From Noviherbaspirillum humi (lineage in GTDB: Bacteria; Pseudomonadota; Gammaproteobacteria; Burkholderiales; Burkholderiaceae_D), in assembly GCF_900188095.1 (NCBI RefSeq), contig NZ_FZOT01000001.1:62001-126000 (forward strand): a stretch of 64,000 nucleotides of DNA, in the 5' to 3' direction. The first letter of the stretch is position 1. Each line of letters starts with the position of its first letter. This document shows, in pieces, positions 29,742 through 41,136 of the stretch. The notes under the pieces are model-generated. The model was given only the letters and a program-made list of their open reading frames with translations, did no database searches and was not told the DNA's origin. The position numbers were made by a program, and so were the translations under genes.

Positions 29742-30449
29742 TTACTTCTTCTTCGCCGGCTCGGCAGCGGCTGAACCGCCTTTTTCCTTCGCCGCCTGGG
29801 CCACCAGCGCATCCATCACCTGCAGCGTGGCCGCATGCAGCTGCGGCTCCGGCGCGTTGCGCATGCTGGTGCCGACGATGGAGGGCGAGGTGATGTAGCG
29901 GCCGTCGATGGCGATCAGCGGCACGCCGTCGACCTGGTAAGCGGCCTGCAGCTGAGTCGCGCGGCGGGCCTTGCTCTGGATGCCGAAGGAGTTGTAGGTC
30001 TCGGCGAACTTCTGCTTGTCGATGCCGGGCTGCTGGCCGATCCAGTTTATGATCGAGGCTTCCGTGTCGAGCGGATGGCGGTCGGCATGGATGGTGCGGA
30101 AGACCTTGGCATGCAGTTCATCGAGCTTGCCCATCGCTTCCAGCGTGTAGTACAGGCGCTGCTGCGGCACGAAGGATTCGCGGAATGCCACCGGCACGCG
30201 CTTGAAGACGATCTTGTCGGCGTGCTTCTTCACCCAGTCGTTGAGCGAGGGATCGAGCGCATTGCAGTGCGGGCAGGAGTACCAGAAGAATTCGGTGACT
30301 TCCACCTTGCCGGCGGGCGCGTCGGTCTGCTGCGCCTTGTCCAGGACGCGGTAGTCGACGCCGCTCTGCGGATTGGAGGGAGAAGCGCCGGCGCCCAGGG
30401 CCAGCAGGCTCAGGCTGGCGGCGGCGACAAGTTTGTGCAGAAGACGCAT
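29742..30449 (-). CDS. dsbA: Thiol:disulfide interchange protein DsbA
   Basis: Periplasmic oxidase that introduces disulfides into exported proteins. The 235-residue precursor has a signal peptide (MRLLHKLVAAASLSLLALGAGA) and the active site FFWYSCPHCNAL with Cys59 and Cys62; the CPHC dipeptide is the DsbA type. The cis-proline loop is YQVDGVPLIAIDGRY. A lysine-rich tail EPAKKK ends the protein. It follows the SPOR-domain gene by 85 bp and has its own terminator. Confidence 0.95.
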   Translation of the reverse strand: MRLLHKLVAAASLSLLALGAGASPSNPQSGVDYRVLDKAQQTDAPAGKVEVTEFFWYSCPHCNALDPSLNDWVKKHADKIVFKRVPVAFRESFVPQQRLYYTLEAMGKLDELHAKVFRTIHADRHPLDTEASIINWIGQQPGIDKQKFAETYNSFGIQSKARRATQLQAAYQVDGVPLIAIDGRYITSPSIVGTSMRNAPEPQLHAATLQVMDALVAQAAKEKGGSAAAEPAKKK

Positions 30450-30534
30450 GGGTTTCCTTTCTTGAAATTGGCGTGCCATTGCGCAAACGGGGTTGCGCTC
30501 CTGGCACGCTCGCTATTATGAAACCGTTCCCGGC

Positions 30535-31248
30535 TTATTGCTTGGCGATCCTCACCACGGCGACATCGACGCCGTTGTCGGACAGCTTGGAGCGCACCTT
30601 GCTCATCGACTCCATCTGGGCGAAGGGGCCGACGCGCACGCGGTACAGCGTGCCGTTCTCCGCCTGGCGCTCGGTGATGCGGGCTTCGACGCCCATCAGC
30701 GCCAGCTTGGCGCGGGTGTTCTCGGCGTCGGTCTGATCGCGGAAGGCGCCGGCCTGCAGGTAGTAGGTCCACTTGTTGTCTTCGGCGTCGAGGCGGGCGA
30801 TCGCATCCTTGGTCTCCGCCTTGCCGTCCGCGCGTTTGCCCTTGTCGGCACCGGGCTCGCCCGGCTGTGCCTGGCTGTCGGCGCGCTTTTCCGGCTTGGC
30901 CGGCGGCGGCAGCGGTTCCGGCGCGGGCATGGCTACCGGCGGCTGGGCCGGCGCGGCTTCCGGCTTCTGGCCGTCGCGTTCGGCCATGGCGCGGGCCGCA
31001 TCCCTGGCGGCATTGCGATTGCCGTACAGCGCCTTGTTCGGATCGGCGGCGGGCGCGGCCGGGGCATCCGGACGGTCGGGACGGGCGACCTTGTTGGTGA
31101 AGGGCATCGGCGTTTTGGTGATCATCATCGCCACGGCGAGGGCGATGCCCAGGCCGATCACCAGGCCGATGATGATGCCGAGGATGGTGCCGCCGCGCTG
31201 GCGCCCGGCGCCGACGCGTCCACCCTGCCTGTTAAATGCGGTGTTCAT
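30535..31248 (-). CDS. SPOR-domain inner-membrane protein
   Basis: A 237-residue single-pass protein: short cytoplasmic N-terminus (MNTAFNRQGGRVGAGRQRGG), one membrane helix (TILGIIIGLVIGLGIALAVAMMI, about 21-43), a long Pro/Ala-rich periplasmic linker, and a C-terminal SPOR domain (WTYYLQAGAFRDQTDAENTRA and YRVRVGPFAQMESM) that binds denuded peptidoglycan at the division septum. It is FtsN/DedD-like in layout. It begins 10 bp after argS, an arrangement common in Burkholderiales. The start at 31248 avoids overlap with argS. Confidence 0.9.
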   Translation of the reverse strand: MNTAFNRQGGRVGAGRQRGGTILGIIIGLVIGLGIALAVAMMITKTPMPFTNKVARPDRPDAPAAPAADPNKALYGNRNAARDAARAMAERDGQKPEAAPAQPPVAMPAPEPLPPPAKPEKRADSQAQPGEPGADKGKRADGKAETKDAIARLDAEDNKWTYYLQAGAFRDQTDAENTRAKLALMGVEARITERQAENGTLYRVRVGPFAQMESMSKVRSKLSDNGVDVAVVRIAKQ

Positions 31249-31258
31249 GCTGTTTCGC

Positions 31259-32992
31259 TCACATCCTTGCCGGCGCCGAAACGCCGATGAGTGCCAGGCC
31301 ATTGCGCAACACCTGGCGTGTTGCGCACATCAGCGCCAGACGCGCCATCTTCACTGACGCATCGTCGACCAGCACCCGCTCGGCATTGTAGTAACCGTGC
31401 AGCTCGCCGGCCAGGTCGCGCAGATAGAAAGCTACCTGATGCGGGCCGAGCTCGTCGAGGGCTTTCTGCAGCATTTCCGGGTATTCGGCCAGTTTCGCCA
31501 GCAGCGCCGCCTCGCGCGGCGTGGTCAGTGGCGACAAATCCACACCGGCGACGCTGGCGGGGTCACCGCCCCATTGCGCCAGCACCGAACAGATGCGGGC
31601 ATGGGCGTACTGCACGTAGTACACCGGGTTCTCGTCGGATTGCGCCAGCGCCAGATCGACGTCGAACACGAACTCGGTATCGGCCTTGCGCGAGATGAGG
31701 AAGAAGCGTACCGCGTCGCGGCCGCGGGTCAGGTCGCGGCTGCCGTCCTCGTTCACCGCGTCGCCCGACGACCATTCGATCAGGTCGCGCACGGTGACGT
31801 AGGAGCCGGCGCGCTTGGAGATCTTCACCTCCTCGCCGTTCTTCATCACGGTGACCATCTTGTGCAGCACGTAGTCGGGGAAGCCCTGCGGGATGCCGAG
31901 GCCGACCGCCTGCAGGCCGGCGCGCACGCGGGCGATGGTGCCGTGGTGGTCGCTGCCCTGCACGTTGATGGCCTTGGCATAGCCGCGCTGCCACTTGGTG
32001 ATGTGATAGGCCACGTCCGGCACGAAGTAGGTATAGGTGCCGTCCGACTTCTTCATCACCCGGTCCTTGTCGTCGCCGTACTCGGTGGTGCGCAGCCAGA
32101 GCGCGCCATCCTGCTCGTAGGTCTTGCCGGCGGCGACCAGCGCCTCGACGGCGGCGGTCACCTTGCCCTCGGTGTAGAGGGAAGATTCGAGGTAATAGTT
32201 GTCGAACTTCACGCCAAAGGCCTGCAGGTCGAGGTCCTGCTCATGGCGCAGGTAGGTAACGGCGAAGCGGCGAATGGAGTCGATGTCCTCGACGTCGCCG
32301 CTGGCGGCGACCGGCGCGCCGTCGCTGGCGGAGACGGTCTTCTTCGCCAGGAAGTCGGCGGCGATGTCGGCGATGTAGTCGCCGTTGTAGGCCGCTTCCG
32401 GCCAGCCGGCCTCGCCCGGCTTCAGGCCGCGGGCGCGCGCCTGGACCGAGATCGCCAGGTTGCCGATCTGGACGCCGGCATCGTTGTAGTAGAACTCGCG
32501 GGTGACGTCGTAGCCCTGCGCCTCCAGGAGCGACGACAGCGCGTCGCCGAGGGCGCCCTGGCGGCCGTGGCCGACGTGCAGCGGGCCGGTCGGGTTGGCG
32601 GAGACGAACTCCACCATCACCTTCTTGCCGGTGCCGCCGTTGCCGCGGCCGAAGGCGTCGCCGTCCTGCAGCACCGCATGCACCACCGCCTGGCGGGCGG
32701 CGGCGCTGACGCGCAGGTTGATGAAGCCGGGGCCGGCGATGTCGATGGATTCGATCAGGCCGGCGCGCTCCGGGTTGGCCATGACGGCGGCGACGATGGC
32801 CTGCGCCACTTCGCGCGGATTCTTCTTCAGCGGCTTGGCGATCTGCATCGCGATGTTGCAGGCGATGTCGCCGTGTGAGGGATCGCGCGGTCGCTCCAGC
32901 CCGACGGCGGGCTGCAGGCCGGAGCCTTCGATGATGGGGGCGAGCGCGGCCTGGAACAGGCCGGTGATCTTCTGTTTTTGTGAAGCGAGCAT
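31259..32992 (-). CDS. argS: Arginyl-tRNA synthetase
   Basis: Class I synthetase charging tRNA(Arg). The 577-residue protein has the HIGH-type motif in [18 protein letters not shown], the N-terminal Add-1 domain (residues 1-110), a KMSKS-like position in [17 protein letters not shown] and the anticodon-binding DALR domain at the end ([16 protein letters not shown]... to the C-terminus SAPARM). A tRNA-Arg(CCG) gene occurs in this window at 60231. Essential gene of ordinary composition. Confidence 0.97.
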   Translation of the reverse strand: MLASQKQKITGLFQAALAPIIEGSGLQPAVGLERPRDPSHGDIACNIAMQIAKPLKKNPREVAQAIVAAVMANPERAGLIESIDIAGPGFINLRVSAAARQAVVHAVLQDGDAFGRGNGGTGKKVMVEFVSANPTGPLHVGHGRQGALGDALSSLLEAQGYDVTREFYYNDAGVQIGNLAISVQARARGLKPGEAGWPEAAYNGDYIADIAADFLAKKTVSASDGAPVAASGDVEDIDSIRRFAVTYLRHEQDLDLQAFGVKFDNYYLESSLYTEGKVTAAVEALVAAGKTYEQDGALWLRTTEYGDDKDRVMKKSDGTYTYFVPDVAYHITKWQRGYAKAINVQGSDHHGTIARVRAGLQAVGLGIPQGFPDYVLHKMVTVMKNGEEVKISKRAGSYVTVRDLIEWSSGDAVNEDGSRDLTRGRDAVRFFLISRKADTEFVFDVDLALAQSDENPVYYVQYAHARICSVLAQWGGDPASVAGVDLSPLTTPREAALLAKLAEYPEMLQKALDELGPHQVAFYLRDLAGELHGYYNAERVLVDDASVKMARLALMCATRQVLRNGLALIGVSAPARM

Positions 32993-33117
32993 GGGAGGGA
33001 TGGTGCGGACGCGGGCCCGCGAGCGTTTTCCGGGAAAACCGCGATTATACCGGCACCGACCGTGCGCAAGCCGCTTCCGCCCTGCCCTCGGCCCGTCCCG
33101 GCCGGCTTGTCAGGATG

Positions 33118-33522
33118 TCATTCCGACAGCCGTTCGCGGCAGTAGGTGGCGAGGAAGCGCTCCATGCGGAAGGCTTCCGGCAGCCAGGGATCGCCGGTCA
33201 GATCGGCGCCATTGAGAAACAGATACGTCGCGGCGCTGTAGGTCTTGCCGTCGGCGGTGGTCACCGTCACCTGGTCGCGCCGGTAGGCATTACCTTCGAA
33301 AGCGTCGAGCGCTGCCACATCGTCCGCCGACACATCGAAGTAGAGCAGGCCGGCCACGCTGGCGCCGGCCTGCGGCACCACGCCGGGGTAGGTTTCGTCG
33401 CGCACGGCGTAGCGCGCATGGTCGGCCAGCACGGCCGCCGCGCTGGCGTAGCGGCCGCGCACCACCCGGCGCCAGACCGGGTCGAACATCAGGGAACCGT
33501 AGGTGAAGATTGCGAGGGACAT
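33118..33522 (-). CDS. Gamma-glutamylcyclotransferase (AIG2-like) family protein
   Basis: A 134-residue protein with the family's substrate loop IFTYGSLMFDPVW at residues 5-17 and the catalytic acid in ALDAFEGNAYRRDQV, where the glutamate of D-x-F-E-G acts as general base. The fold is consistent from YPGVVPQAGASVAGLLYFDV onward. Enzymes of this group release 5-oxoproline from gamma-glutamyl amines; small bacterial members have no settled substrate. It stands alone between argS and the subtilase. Confidence 0.88.
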   Translation of the reverse strand: MSLAIFTYGSLMFDPVWRRVVRGRYASAAAVLADHARYAVRDETYPGVVPQAGASVAGLLYFDVSADDVAALDAFEGNAYRRDQVTVTTADGKTYSAATYLFLNGADLTGDPWLPEAFRMERFLATYCRERLSE

Positions 33523-33558
33523 GCGTGCAATTGAAATTGGCTCAGTGTAAAGCCAATT

Positions 33559-35835
33559 TCAAAACTGCCGGCTGTAGCGCGCCGCCACCAGCTGCTCCGC
33601 CGGCGCGCCGGCGATGTTGTCCGGATCGCGGCGCAGGATATAGCTGAAGCCTGCCGAGGCATCGCGCCCGACCGGCATCTGGTAATACATCTCGGTGCGC
33701 AGTTCGCGGCCGGTCGGCACCATCGACAGCTGCAGGTTGTCGCGCACCGCCTTCCCGCTGTCGGTCAGGCCGGACCAGACATTGAGCGTCATGCTGCCGG
33801 CATAGGTGCGCATCGGCTGGGACACGGCGACGCTGAAGCGGTCGCCGCGGCGCAGATTGTCGGCGGCCACCAGCGCCAGCGAGAAGGCATTGGTGCGGGT
33901 GCCGCTGAGGGCGGTGATCAGGCTGGCATTGTTGTAGCCGCCCGGCGTGTAACCGTAGGATGCCTGTCCGGCCAGCGCCAGCTTCGGCGCCAGCAGGTAG
34001 GCGCCGGCCACCTGCATCGCGGTGGTGACGCCGGTGGCGCCGAAATTTAGCGCCCCGAAGGACTGCGCGCCGAGCCAGGCATTCGCCTCCCGAGTCTGGG
34101 AGAAGGAGACCGACATCGCCGCATTGCCGAAGGCGCGCGAGACTTCCACCAGGTTGGCATTGGCCTTGGGCAGGCTGTTCCAGGCATTGGTGGGCAGCGT
34201 GGGCAGGTAGGGTCCTTCCTGCGAGCCCAGGGTGCCGTTGAGGCGCGAGCTGAGCACGCCGAACTTCACCTTGACGCCGCCGAAGTCGTGGGCAATGGCG
34301 CCATGCGAGGCGCCGGCCACCAGCGAGAAATACGGATGGGCCAGGGCCGGCACGCTGCCCAGGCCGAGGTCAGCCGCCATGGGCAGACCGCCGATGCCGA
34401 AATATTGGGCGGCGAAGCCGCCGGCGCCGAGCGCCACCTCATTGCCGCCGGCCCATTGCGATACCAGCGCGTAGCCCGACAGGCGGCGCGCATGGGGCGC
34501 ATCGTCGAAACGCAGCGGATTGCCGATGGCCGGCAGGCGGTTGTCGAAGGCGGCCAGCAGGCGGGTGCGGCCCAGCACCTGCTCGGTCACCTCCAGCCGG
34601 CTGTCCATGCTGCCGAACACCTGGCTGACCGACAGCGGCACCGGCTGGACAACGTTGGCGCCGAGATCGACGTTGAAGCTGCGGCTGTAGCTGTCGAGGC
34701 CGATGACGCGCAGACTGCCGGACGCGGCCAGGCTCCATAGCTTGCTGGTGGCGGCCGACGGCCGCAGTGCGCTGCCGAGCACGTTGACGGTGCGGCCGTT
34801 GAAGGTGGTGGTGGTGACGGCGCCTACCGGCTGCAGCGCGCGCGCCAGGTTCAGCAGGCCGCGGCCGTAGACGGCATCGATGCCGGGGTCGCCGAGGTCG
34901 GTGGCGGTGATGAACAGGATGTCGGCGATCTGGTCGGCGCGCAGCGTCGGCCAGAGCTGCTTGAGCAGCGCGGCGGCGGCGCTGACCACCGGGGTGGCCA
35001 TCGAGGTGCCGCTCATGTAAGCGTACTGGTTGTTCAGATAGCTCGAGTAGATGGCTACGCCGGGCGCCACCAGGTACCAGGCAGCCGTATCGCCGGCCCG
35101 GTTGGAAAAGGAGGCGATGCGGTTGCTGGCGTCGACCGCGCCGACGGCGATGATCTGGTTGTTGGCCCAGCCTTCCTTGGCGAAGCGCGCCGGCCAGTCG
35201 GGATTGGCGGCGCCGTCGTTGCCGGCGGCGGCCACGATCAGCATGCCGGCCTGCACCGCCTGCTGCATGGCGGACGAGTTGTAGACGCCGGTGGCGCCGA
35301 GGCTGAAGTTGGCGATGGCGGCCTTGCCGATCGCGTAGCGCAAGCCGGTATCGAGGTAGTTGGTGGAGCCGTTGCCGTTGTCCGACAGGACCTTGATCGG
35401 CAGCAGGCGAGCGTCGTAAGCGACGCCGAAGATGCCGGAGCCGTCGCGGCCCGCCGCCAGGATGCCGGCGACATGGGTGCCATGGCCGGCGCGGTCGATG
35501 ACATCGGTGCCGCCGTTGATGGCGTTGTAGCCGGCCATCAGCTTGCCGGCCTCGGAGAATTCGCGGTTGCCGGCGCTGATGCCGGTATCCATGACCGCCA
35601 CGGTCACGCCGCGCCCGGTGATGCCGCGGCTGTAGGCGGCATCGGCATTGATCTGGCTGGTCGTGCCGAGAGAATTGGTGCGCTCGGCATCGGTGGCACC
35701 GGAAGCGGGGAAATAAGTCTGCGCAGGAACGATACTCACCTCCGGCAAGCGCAGGTTTTCATCGGCATGGGCGGCGAACGCCGCGGCCAGCGCAATCGCC
35801 ATGGCGCCGCGCCGGAACAACTTGGGGGAAGACAT
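33559..35835 (-). CDS. Exported subtilisin-like (S8) serine protease with autotransporter-like C-terminus
   Basis: A 758-residue protein. A signal peptide (KLFRRGAMAIALAAAFAAHA) is followed by the S8 domain: Asp in VAVMDTGISAG, His in GHGTHVAGILAAG, oxyanion Asn in VAAAGNDGAAN, and Ser in MSGTSMATPVV. From about residue 360 comes a long beta-rich part of the kind found in serine-protease autotransporters (LRVIGLDSYSRSFNVDLGANV...), and the protein ends in an aromatic residue (AARYSRQF), as outer-membrane barrels do. The start at 35835 is supported by GGAGAAAAGGCAAACG. Likely secreted or surface-exposed; target unknown. Confidence 0.9.
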   Translation of the reverse strand: MSSPKLFRRGAMAIALAAAFAAHADENLRLPEVSIVPAQTYFPASGATDAERTNSLGTTSQINADAAYSRGITGRGVTVAVMDTGISAGNREFSEAGKLMAGYNAINGGTDVIDRAGHGTHVAGILAAGRDGSGIFGVAYDARLLPIKVLSDNGNGSTNYLDTGLRYAIGKAAIANFSLGATGVYNSSAMQQAVQAGMLIVAAAGNDGAANPDWPARFAKEGWANNQIIAVGAVDASNRIASFSNRAGDTAAWYLVAPGVAIYSSYLNNQYAYMSGTSMATPVVSAAAALLKQLWPTLRADQIADILFITATDLGDPGIDAVYGRGLLNLARALQPVGAVTTTTFNGRTVNVLGSALRPSAATSKLWSLAASGSLRVIGLDSYSRSFNVDLGANVVQPVPLSVSQVFGSMDSRLEVTEQVLGRTRLLAAFDNRLPAIGNPLRFDDAPHARRLSGYALVSQWAGGNEVALGAGGFAAQYFGIGGLPMAADLGLGSVPALAHPYFSLVAGASHGAIAHDFGGVKVKFGVLSSRLNGTLGSQEGPYLPTLPTNAWNSLPKANANLVEVSRAFGNAAMSVSFSQTREANAWLGAQSFGALNFGATGVTTAMQVAGAYLLAPKLALAGQASYGYTPGGYNNASLITALSGTRTNAFSLALVAADNLRRGDRFSVAVSQPMRTYAGSMTLNVWSGLTDSGKAVRDNLQLSMVPTGRELRTEMYYQMPVGRDASAGFSYILRRDPDNIAGAPAEQLVAARYSRQF

Positions 35836-36297
35836 CGTTTGCCTTTTCTCCGCTGACTCTGGATGGGAAAAAGGGCCCGCTACGCCGGATGATGGCGGCC
35901 CGCGGTTCGGCATCGACCCATGGCGCGGGTCGTCGCTACAGAACTTGAGGCGCTGCGTTCCCGCCTTTGACGGGTTTGCCCTTGCATACGGTGCTATTGT
36001 GCAATGTTGTTTCCGCTGCGCAAAACATTTGCTTACACGTCGTCACGCTCGTGGTTGGGGTGCGACATAAAAATGATGGAGTGCCAACAGTGCTTAATAA
36101 ATAGGCACTCAAACCGTGATCGAAGTGAAAACGATGTTGGCAGCGCGATCACGGATGACATGAGATCGGGGGTCGCCGGCGTTACGGTCATGCGCCAGCC
36201 TCCGGGCTTCACTGCCTTTCTTCCCCAGCGCCGAAGGTGAGATGGCGCAATAGGCATCTTGATTCTCTTCAATCGTCCGGCTGACACCGATGGTTAC
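35836..36297. other. Intergenic region between divergent secreted-protein genes
   Basis: About 460 bp between the subtilase gene and the lipoprotein gene, increasingly A+T-rich toward 36300. No coding frame with a recognisable product. It must hold the two divergent promoters, but no clean -35/-10 pair was identified. Confidence 0.4.
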
Positions 36298-36315
36298 ATT
36301 AATTGACAAATTAAT
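36298..36315. promoter_or_regulatory. Inverted repeat before the lipoprotein gene
   Basis: A perfect 7-bp inverted repeat ATTAATT-GACA-AATTAAT ending 19 bp before the ATG at 36334. It could be a regulator-binding site or lie in the 5' leader; a GGAG box follows. Confidence 0.45.
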
Positions 36316-36333
36316 AATCATCGGGGTGGAGAA

Positions 36334-38472
<2,139 letters not shown>

Positions 38473-38557
38473 TGAAGGCCGGCGCTTGAGGCGCCGGAGG
38501 GATGGCGGGAATGATGGTCGAGGCGTCGCCGGTCTTCGGCGCAGGGGACGGAGAAAA

Positions 38558-38581
38558 GGGAGCGGCATGGCCGCCGCTCCC
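38558..38581. terminator. Hairpin between convergent genes
   Basis: GGGAGCGGC and GCCGCTCCC form a perfect 9-bp stem with a 6-base loop, 10 bp beyond the end of the Bug-type gene. A second hairpin (CCGGCGC/GCGCCGG) is at 38479-38497, just after the lipoprotein gene. Neither has a long T tract. Confidence 0.55.
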
Positions 38582-38590
38582 GGAGCAGGA

Positions 38591-39577
38591 TCAGTTCGGC
38601 TTGATGCCGGCGTTCTTGACCAGGTTGCCCAACGACGTCACTTCCGACTTGATGAACGTGTTGAACTGGGCGGAGTCCATCGGCTGCGGCTCGGCGCCGA
38701 GGGTGGAGAAGCGGGTCTTGATGTCCGGCATCCTCAGGATCTTCTGCACTTCGCTGTTGAGGCGCTGCACGACCTCGGGCGGCGTCTTCGCCGGCGCCAG
38801 CATGCCGACCCAGAAGTTGAAGTCGGAATTGGGCACGCCGGCTTCGACCGTGGTTGGCACGTCCGGCAGCTGGTCGGAACGCTTGGCGGAACCGAGCGCC
38901 AGCGGCACCAGGCGCTTGTCCTTGATCATCGGCAGGGCCGAGACCATCGGCGCGAAGAAGAAATCGACGCGGCCGGAGGCGGTGTCGGACATGGCTTCCG
39001 GCGTTCCTTTGTAGGGAACGTGGGTGCCGTCGAACTTCGCACCGGCGCGGAATTTTTCCGCATTCATGTGGGTGGCGCTGCCGTTGCCGGCGGAGGCGTA
39101 GTTGATCGAGCCGGGCTTGGCCTTGGCCGCATTCACCAGTTCGGCCACGCTCTTGTAGGTATTGGGCGCGACCACCAGCACATTGGGCAGCGTCGCCAGC
39201 AGGCTGATGCCGACGAAGTCGTTGACGGTGTCGTAATTGAGATTGCCGTAGATGGCGGCGTTGGCGGCATGGCCGGCGGAGTGCACCAGCAGGGTGTAGC
39301 CGTCTGCCGGCGACTTCGCCACCTGCGACGCGCCCACCGTGCCGCCCGCGCCGGGCTTGTTCTCGACGATGACCGGCTGGCCGAGCGACTGCGACAGCTT
39401 CTCGCCGACCGAGCGCGCGATGATGTCGGTGCCGCTGCCGGCGGTGAAGGGAACGATGATCCGGATGGGCTTGCTGGGCCAGGTGTCCTGGGCATGGACC
39501 AGGGCAGGCAAAGTGGCGCCGGCGATCATGGCCAGGCCGGCGAGCACGGCATGGCGCCGGGTAAGCGATTGCTTCAT
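38591..39577 (-). CDS. Bug/TctC-family tripartite tricarboxylate-type solute-binding protein
   Basis: A 328-residue periplasmic binding protein. The signal peptide MKQSLTRRHAVLAGLAMIAG has a twin-arginine-like RR pair and ends at ALVHA-QDT. Family signatures follow: WPSKPIRIIVPFTAGSGTDIIAR, VENKPGAGGTVGASQVAKSPADGYTLL, NYASAGNGSATHMNAEKF. Such proteins bind carboxylates or other small molecules. No TctA/TctB membrane genes are nearby, which is usual for the expanded orphan Bug proteins of Burkholderiales. Ligand unknown. Confidence 0.92.
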   Translation of the reverse strand: MKQSLTRRHAVLAGLAMIAGATLPALVHAQDTWPSKPIRIIVPFTAGSGTDIIARSVGEKLSQSLGQPVIVENKPGAGGTVGASQVAKSPADGYTLLVHSAGHAANAAIYGNLNYDTVNDFVGISLLATLPNVLVVAPNTYKSVAELVNAAKAKPGSINYASAGNGSATHMNAEKFRAGAKFDGTHVPYKGTPEAMSDTASGRVDFFFAPMVSALPMIKDKRLVPLALGSAKRSDQLPDVPTTVEAGVPNSDFNFWVGMLAPAKTPPEVVQRLNSEVQKILRMPDIKTRFSTLGAEPQPMDSAQFNTFIKSEVTSLGNLVKNAGIKPN

Positions 39578-39875
39578 GGGGTCTCCTCCAATCGTTGCAT
39601 GTGTTATTTGGATGTGTCGCGGCGCGGAGTTGTGTTTGATGTGGCCGCACTACGGAACCATCATACCATCGGCCGTTTGAAAGCAGGTACGCCGATCCAT
39701 ATAACGGAACGCAGCGACAAGGCGGTCATGCCGCAGCCTCTGCTGGTGCGGGCGATGGGAAGCGGCCGGGTTCGACGCAGCTTGGAAATGGTTGAGAGAC
39801 ATGCGCCGGCAACGTGGCCCCCGCCACGGCGTTTCATTCACCGCTCGGCAGTGGCCGGTGCTGCCCTGAACGATG
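39578..39875. other. Gap between the Bug gene and cytochrome c gene
   Basis: About 300 bp without a convincing gene. It carries the promoter region for the leftward Bug gene and ends at a hairpin that closes the cytochrome gene. Confidence 0.35.
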
Positions 39876-39911
39876 CGCTGCCCGCGCCGGGAACCATGCG
39901 TTCGGGCAGCG
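39876..39911 (-). terminator. Hairpin downstream of the cytochrome c gene
   Basis: CGCTGCCCG and CGGGCAGCG form a perfect 9-bp stem with an 18-base loop, beginning 10 bp after the cytochrome stop. It has no T run, so termination is only presumed. Confidence 0.5.
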
Positions 39912-39921
39912 GGCGGGAAGC

Positions 39922-40446
39922 TTACTTCGGCGGCATCGGGAACTGCACGTAGGGTCCTTGCGGCGTCTGGTCCGGCGGCACATAGGCCGGCGCCGGAGCG
40001 CCGGCCGGGCCGAGGCTGCGCACGTAGCGGTAGATGGCGCGCAGGTCATCCTCGGTCATGTCGCGCAAGGCGAACCAGGGCATGGGCGGGCGCAATTCCT
40101 TGCCGTGGCCGATCTTGATCCACTGGTTCTCGTCGATGCCGTTCATGTAGAGCCGAAGGTTGGCGGCATAGGTGGTGCCCCAGGGCCCGCGCCAGCCGAC
40201 ATGCTCGCCGGTCAACCACTTCTCCTCGGGCACCTTGCCGCCGCTCTGCGGATAGCCGGGCGTGTGGCAATCGTTGCAGCCGGCGGTGCGCACCAGGTAA
40301 CGGCCGCGGTCGATGTACTTGCCATCGGCCGACTTGCGGGCTGCGGGGGTCTTGTCGCCGGCGCCGTCGGCGGAATGAGCCGCGACCGGAAGCGTCGCGG
40401 CGGCAATGGCAAACAACAGGGCGCGTGAACATGCAAAGCCTTGCAT
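39922..40446 (-). CDS. Periplasmic monohaem cytochrome c
   Basis: A 174-residue precursor with signal peptide (CSRALLFAIAAATLPVAAHSA) and one haem-attachment site, RTAGCNDCHTPGYP (C-x2-C-H). A methionine in RPPMPWFALRDMTEDDLRAIYRYVRSLG is the likely sixth ligand. It resembles the cytochrome subunits that accompany periplasmic alcohol or sorbitol-type dehydrogenases, but no partner is adjacent. The start at 40446 has AGGAGA eight bases upstream; an earlier in-frame start lacks a signal peptide. Confidence 0.88.
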   Translation of the reverse strand: MQGFACSRALLFAIAAATLPVAAHSADGAGDKTPAARKSADGKYIDRGRYLVRTAGCNDCHTPGYPQSGGKVPEEKWLTGEHVGWRGPWGTTYAANLRLYMNGIDENQWIKIGHGKELRPPMPWFALRDMTEDDLRAIYRYVRSLGPAGAPAPAYVPPDQTPQGPYVQFPMPPK

Positions 40447-40596
40447 CGTGTCTCTCCTGTCTATTTTTGTTGGGTGTTGCGGCCAGGCTGACGTCATGGC
40501 ACCGGGCCGACGCGGCGACGCGGTCGCGGACCGCGTCCTGACATGATAGGTCGCCGCCGTGAATGTCAGGACGCGCTCGTGTTGATCCGCATCAGG

Positions 40597-41040
40597 TCAT
40601 GGACGCATGAAGTTGATCTGGTGCTTGGCGCCGATGGCCGGCACCTTGGCGAATTCCTGCGGCCCCTTCACTTCGCGGTCCACTTCGCGGAAGAAGGATT
40701 CGGCGTGGGCCGGCGCATCGAAGATCAGCACGCGGGCCGGATCGTCGGAAGCGCCCTGAAAACCGTGGAGCGTACCGCCCGGGGTGTAGAGAAACTCGCC
40801 GGCCCCGACCATCTGTTCCTTGCCGCCCACCAGGAATTTCACCTGGCCGTTGACGACGTAATAAGCCTCGTCCCAGGGATGGTCGTGCGGCGGCGGGCCG
40901 GCGTGCTTGGGCAGCACCACTTCCATCAGCGACCAGGCGCGGTCGGTCTTGTCCGCCTCGCACAGGAACGTCACCTGGGCGCCCAGCACATGCAGGGTCT
41001 CGCCCTGGCCTTGCTTCATCATGACGACTTGCTTGCTCAT
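40597..41040 (-). CDS. Cupin-domain protein
   Basis: A 147-residue single cupin with motif 1 HAGPPPHDHPWDEAYYVVNGQVKFLVGG (metal His, His and Glu) and motif 2 YTPGGTLHGFQG (His). Start at 41040 is six bases after AAGGAGATG; the upstream ATG overlaps this ribosome-binding site and is unlikely. It may be a small dioxygenase or a sensor. It is divergent from a TetR gene, with a perfect operator-like palindrome between, so it is probably that repressor's target. Confidence 0.87.
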   Translation of the reverse strand: MSKQVVMMKQGQGETLHVLGAQVTFLCEADKTDRAWSLMEVVLPKHAGPPPHDHPWDEAYYVVNGQVKFLVGGKEQMVGAGEFLYTPGGTLHGFQGASDDPARVLIFDAPAHAESFFREVDREVKGPQEFAKVPAIGAKHQINFMRP

Positions 41041-41082
41041 TTTCATCTCCTTGTCGTGACACAGTAGATTAACGGCGGCTTA

Positions 41083-41099
41083 TGTCATACAATATGACA
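41083..41099. promoter_or_regulatory. Putative TetR operator
   Basis: TGTCATACAATATGACA, a perfect 7-3-7 palindrome in the 96-bp gap between the divergent cupin and TetR genes. A second dyad (ACACC/GGTGT, about 41096-41114) overlaps its right side. Confidence 0.75.
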
Positions 41100-41136
41100 C
41101 CACGTCACGGTGTATGTCAATGAAAAATTCAGACCA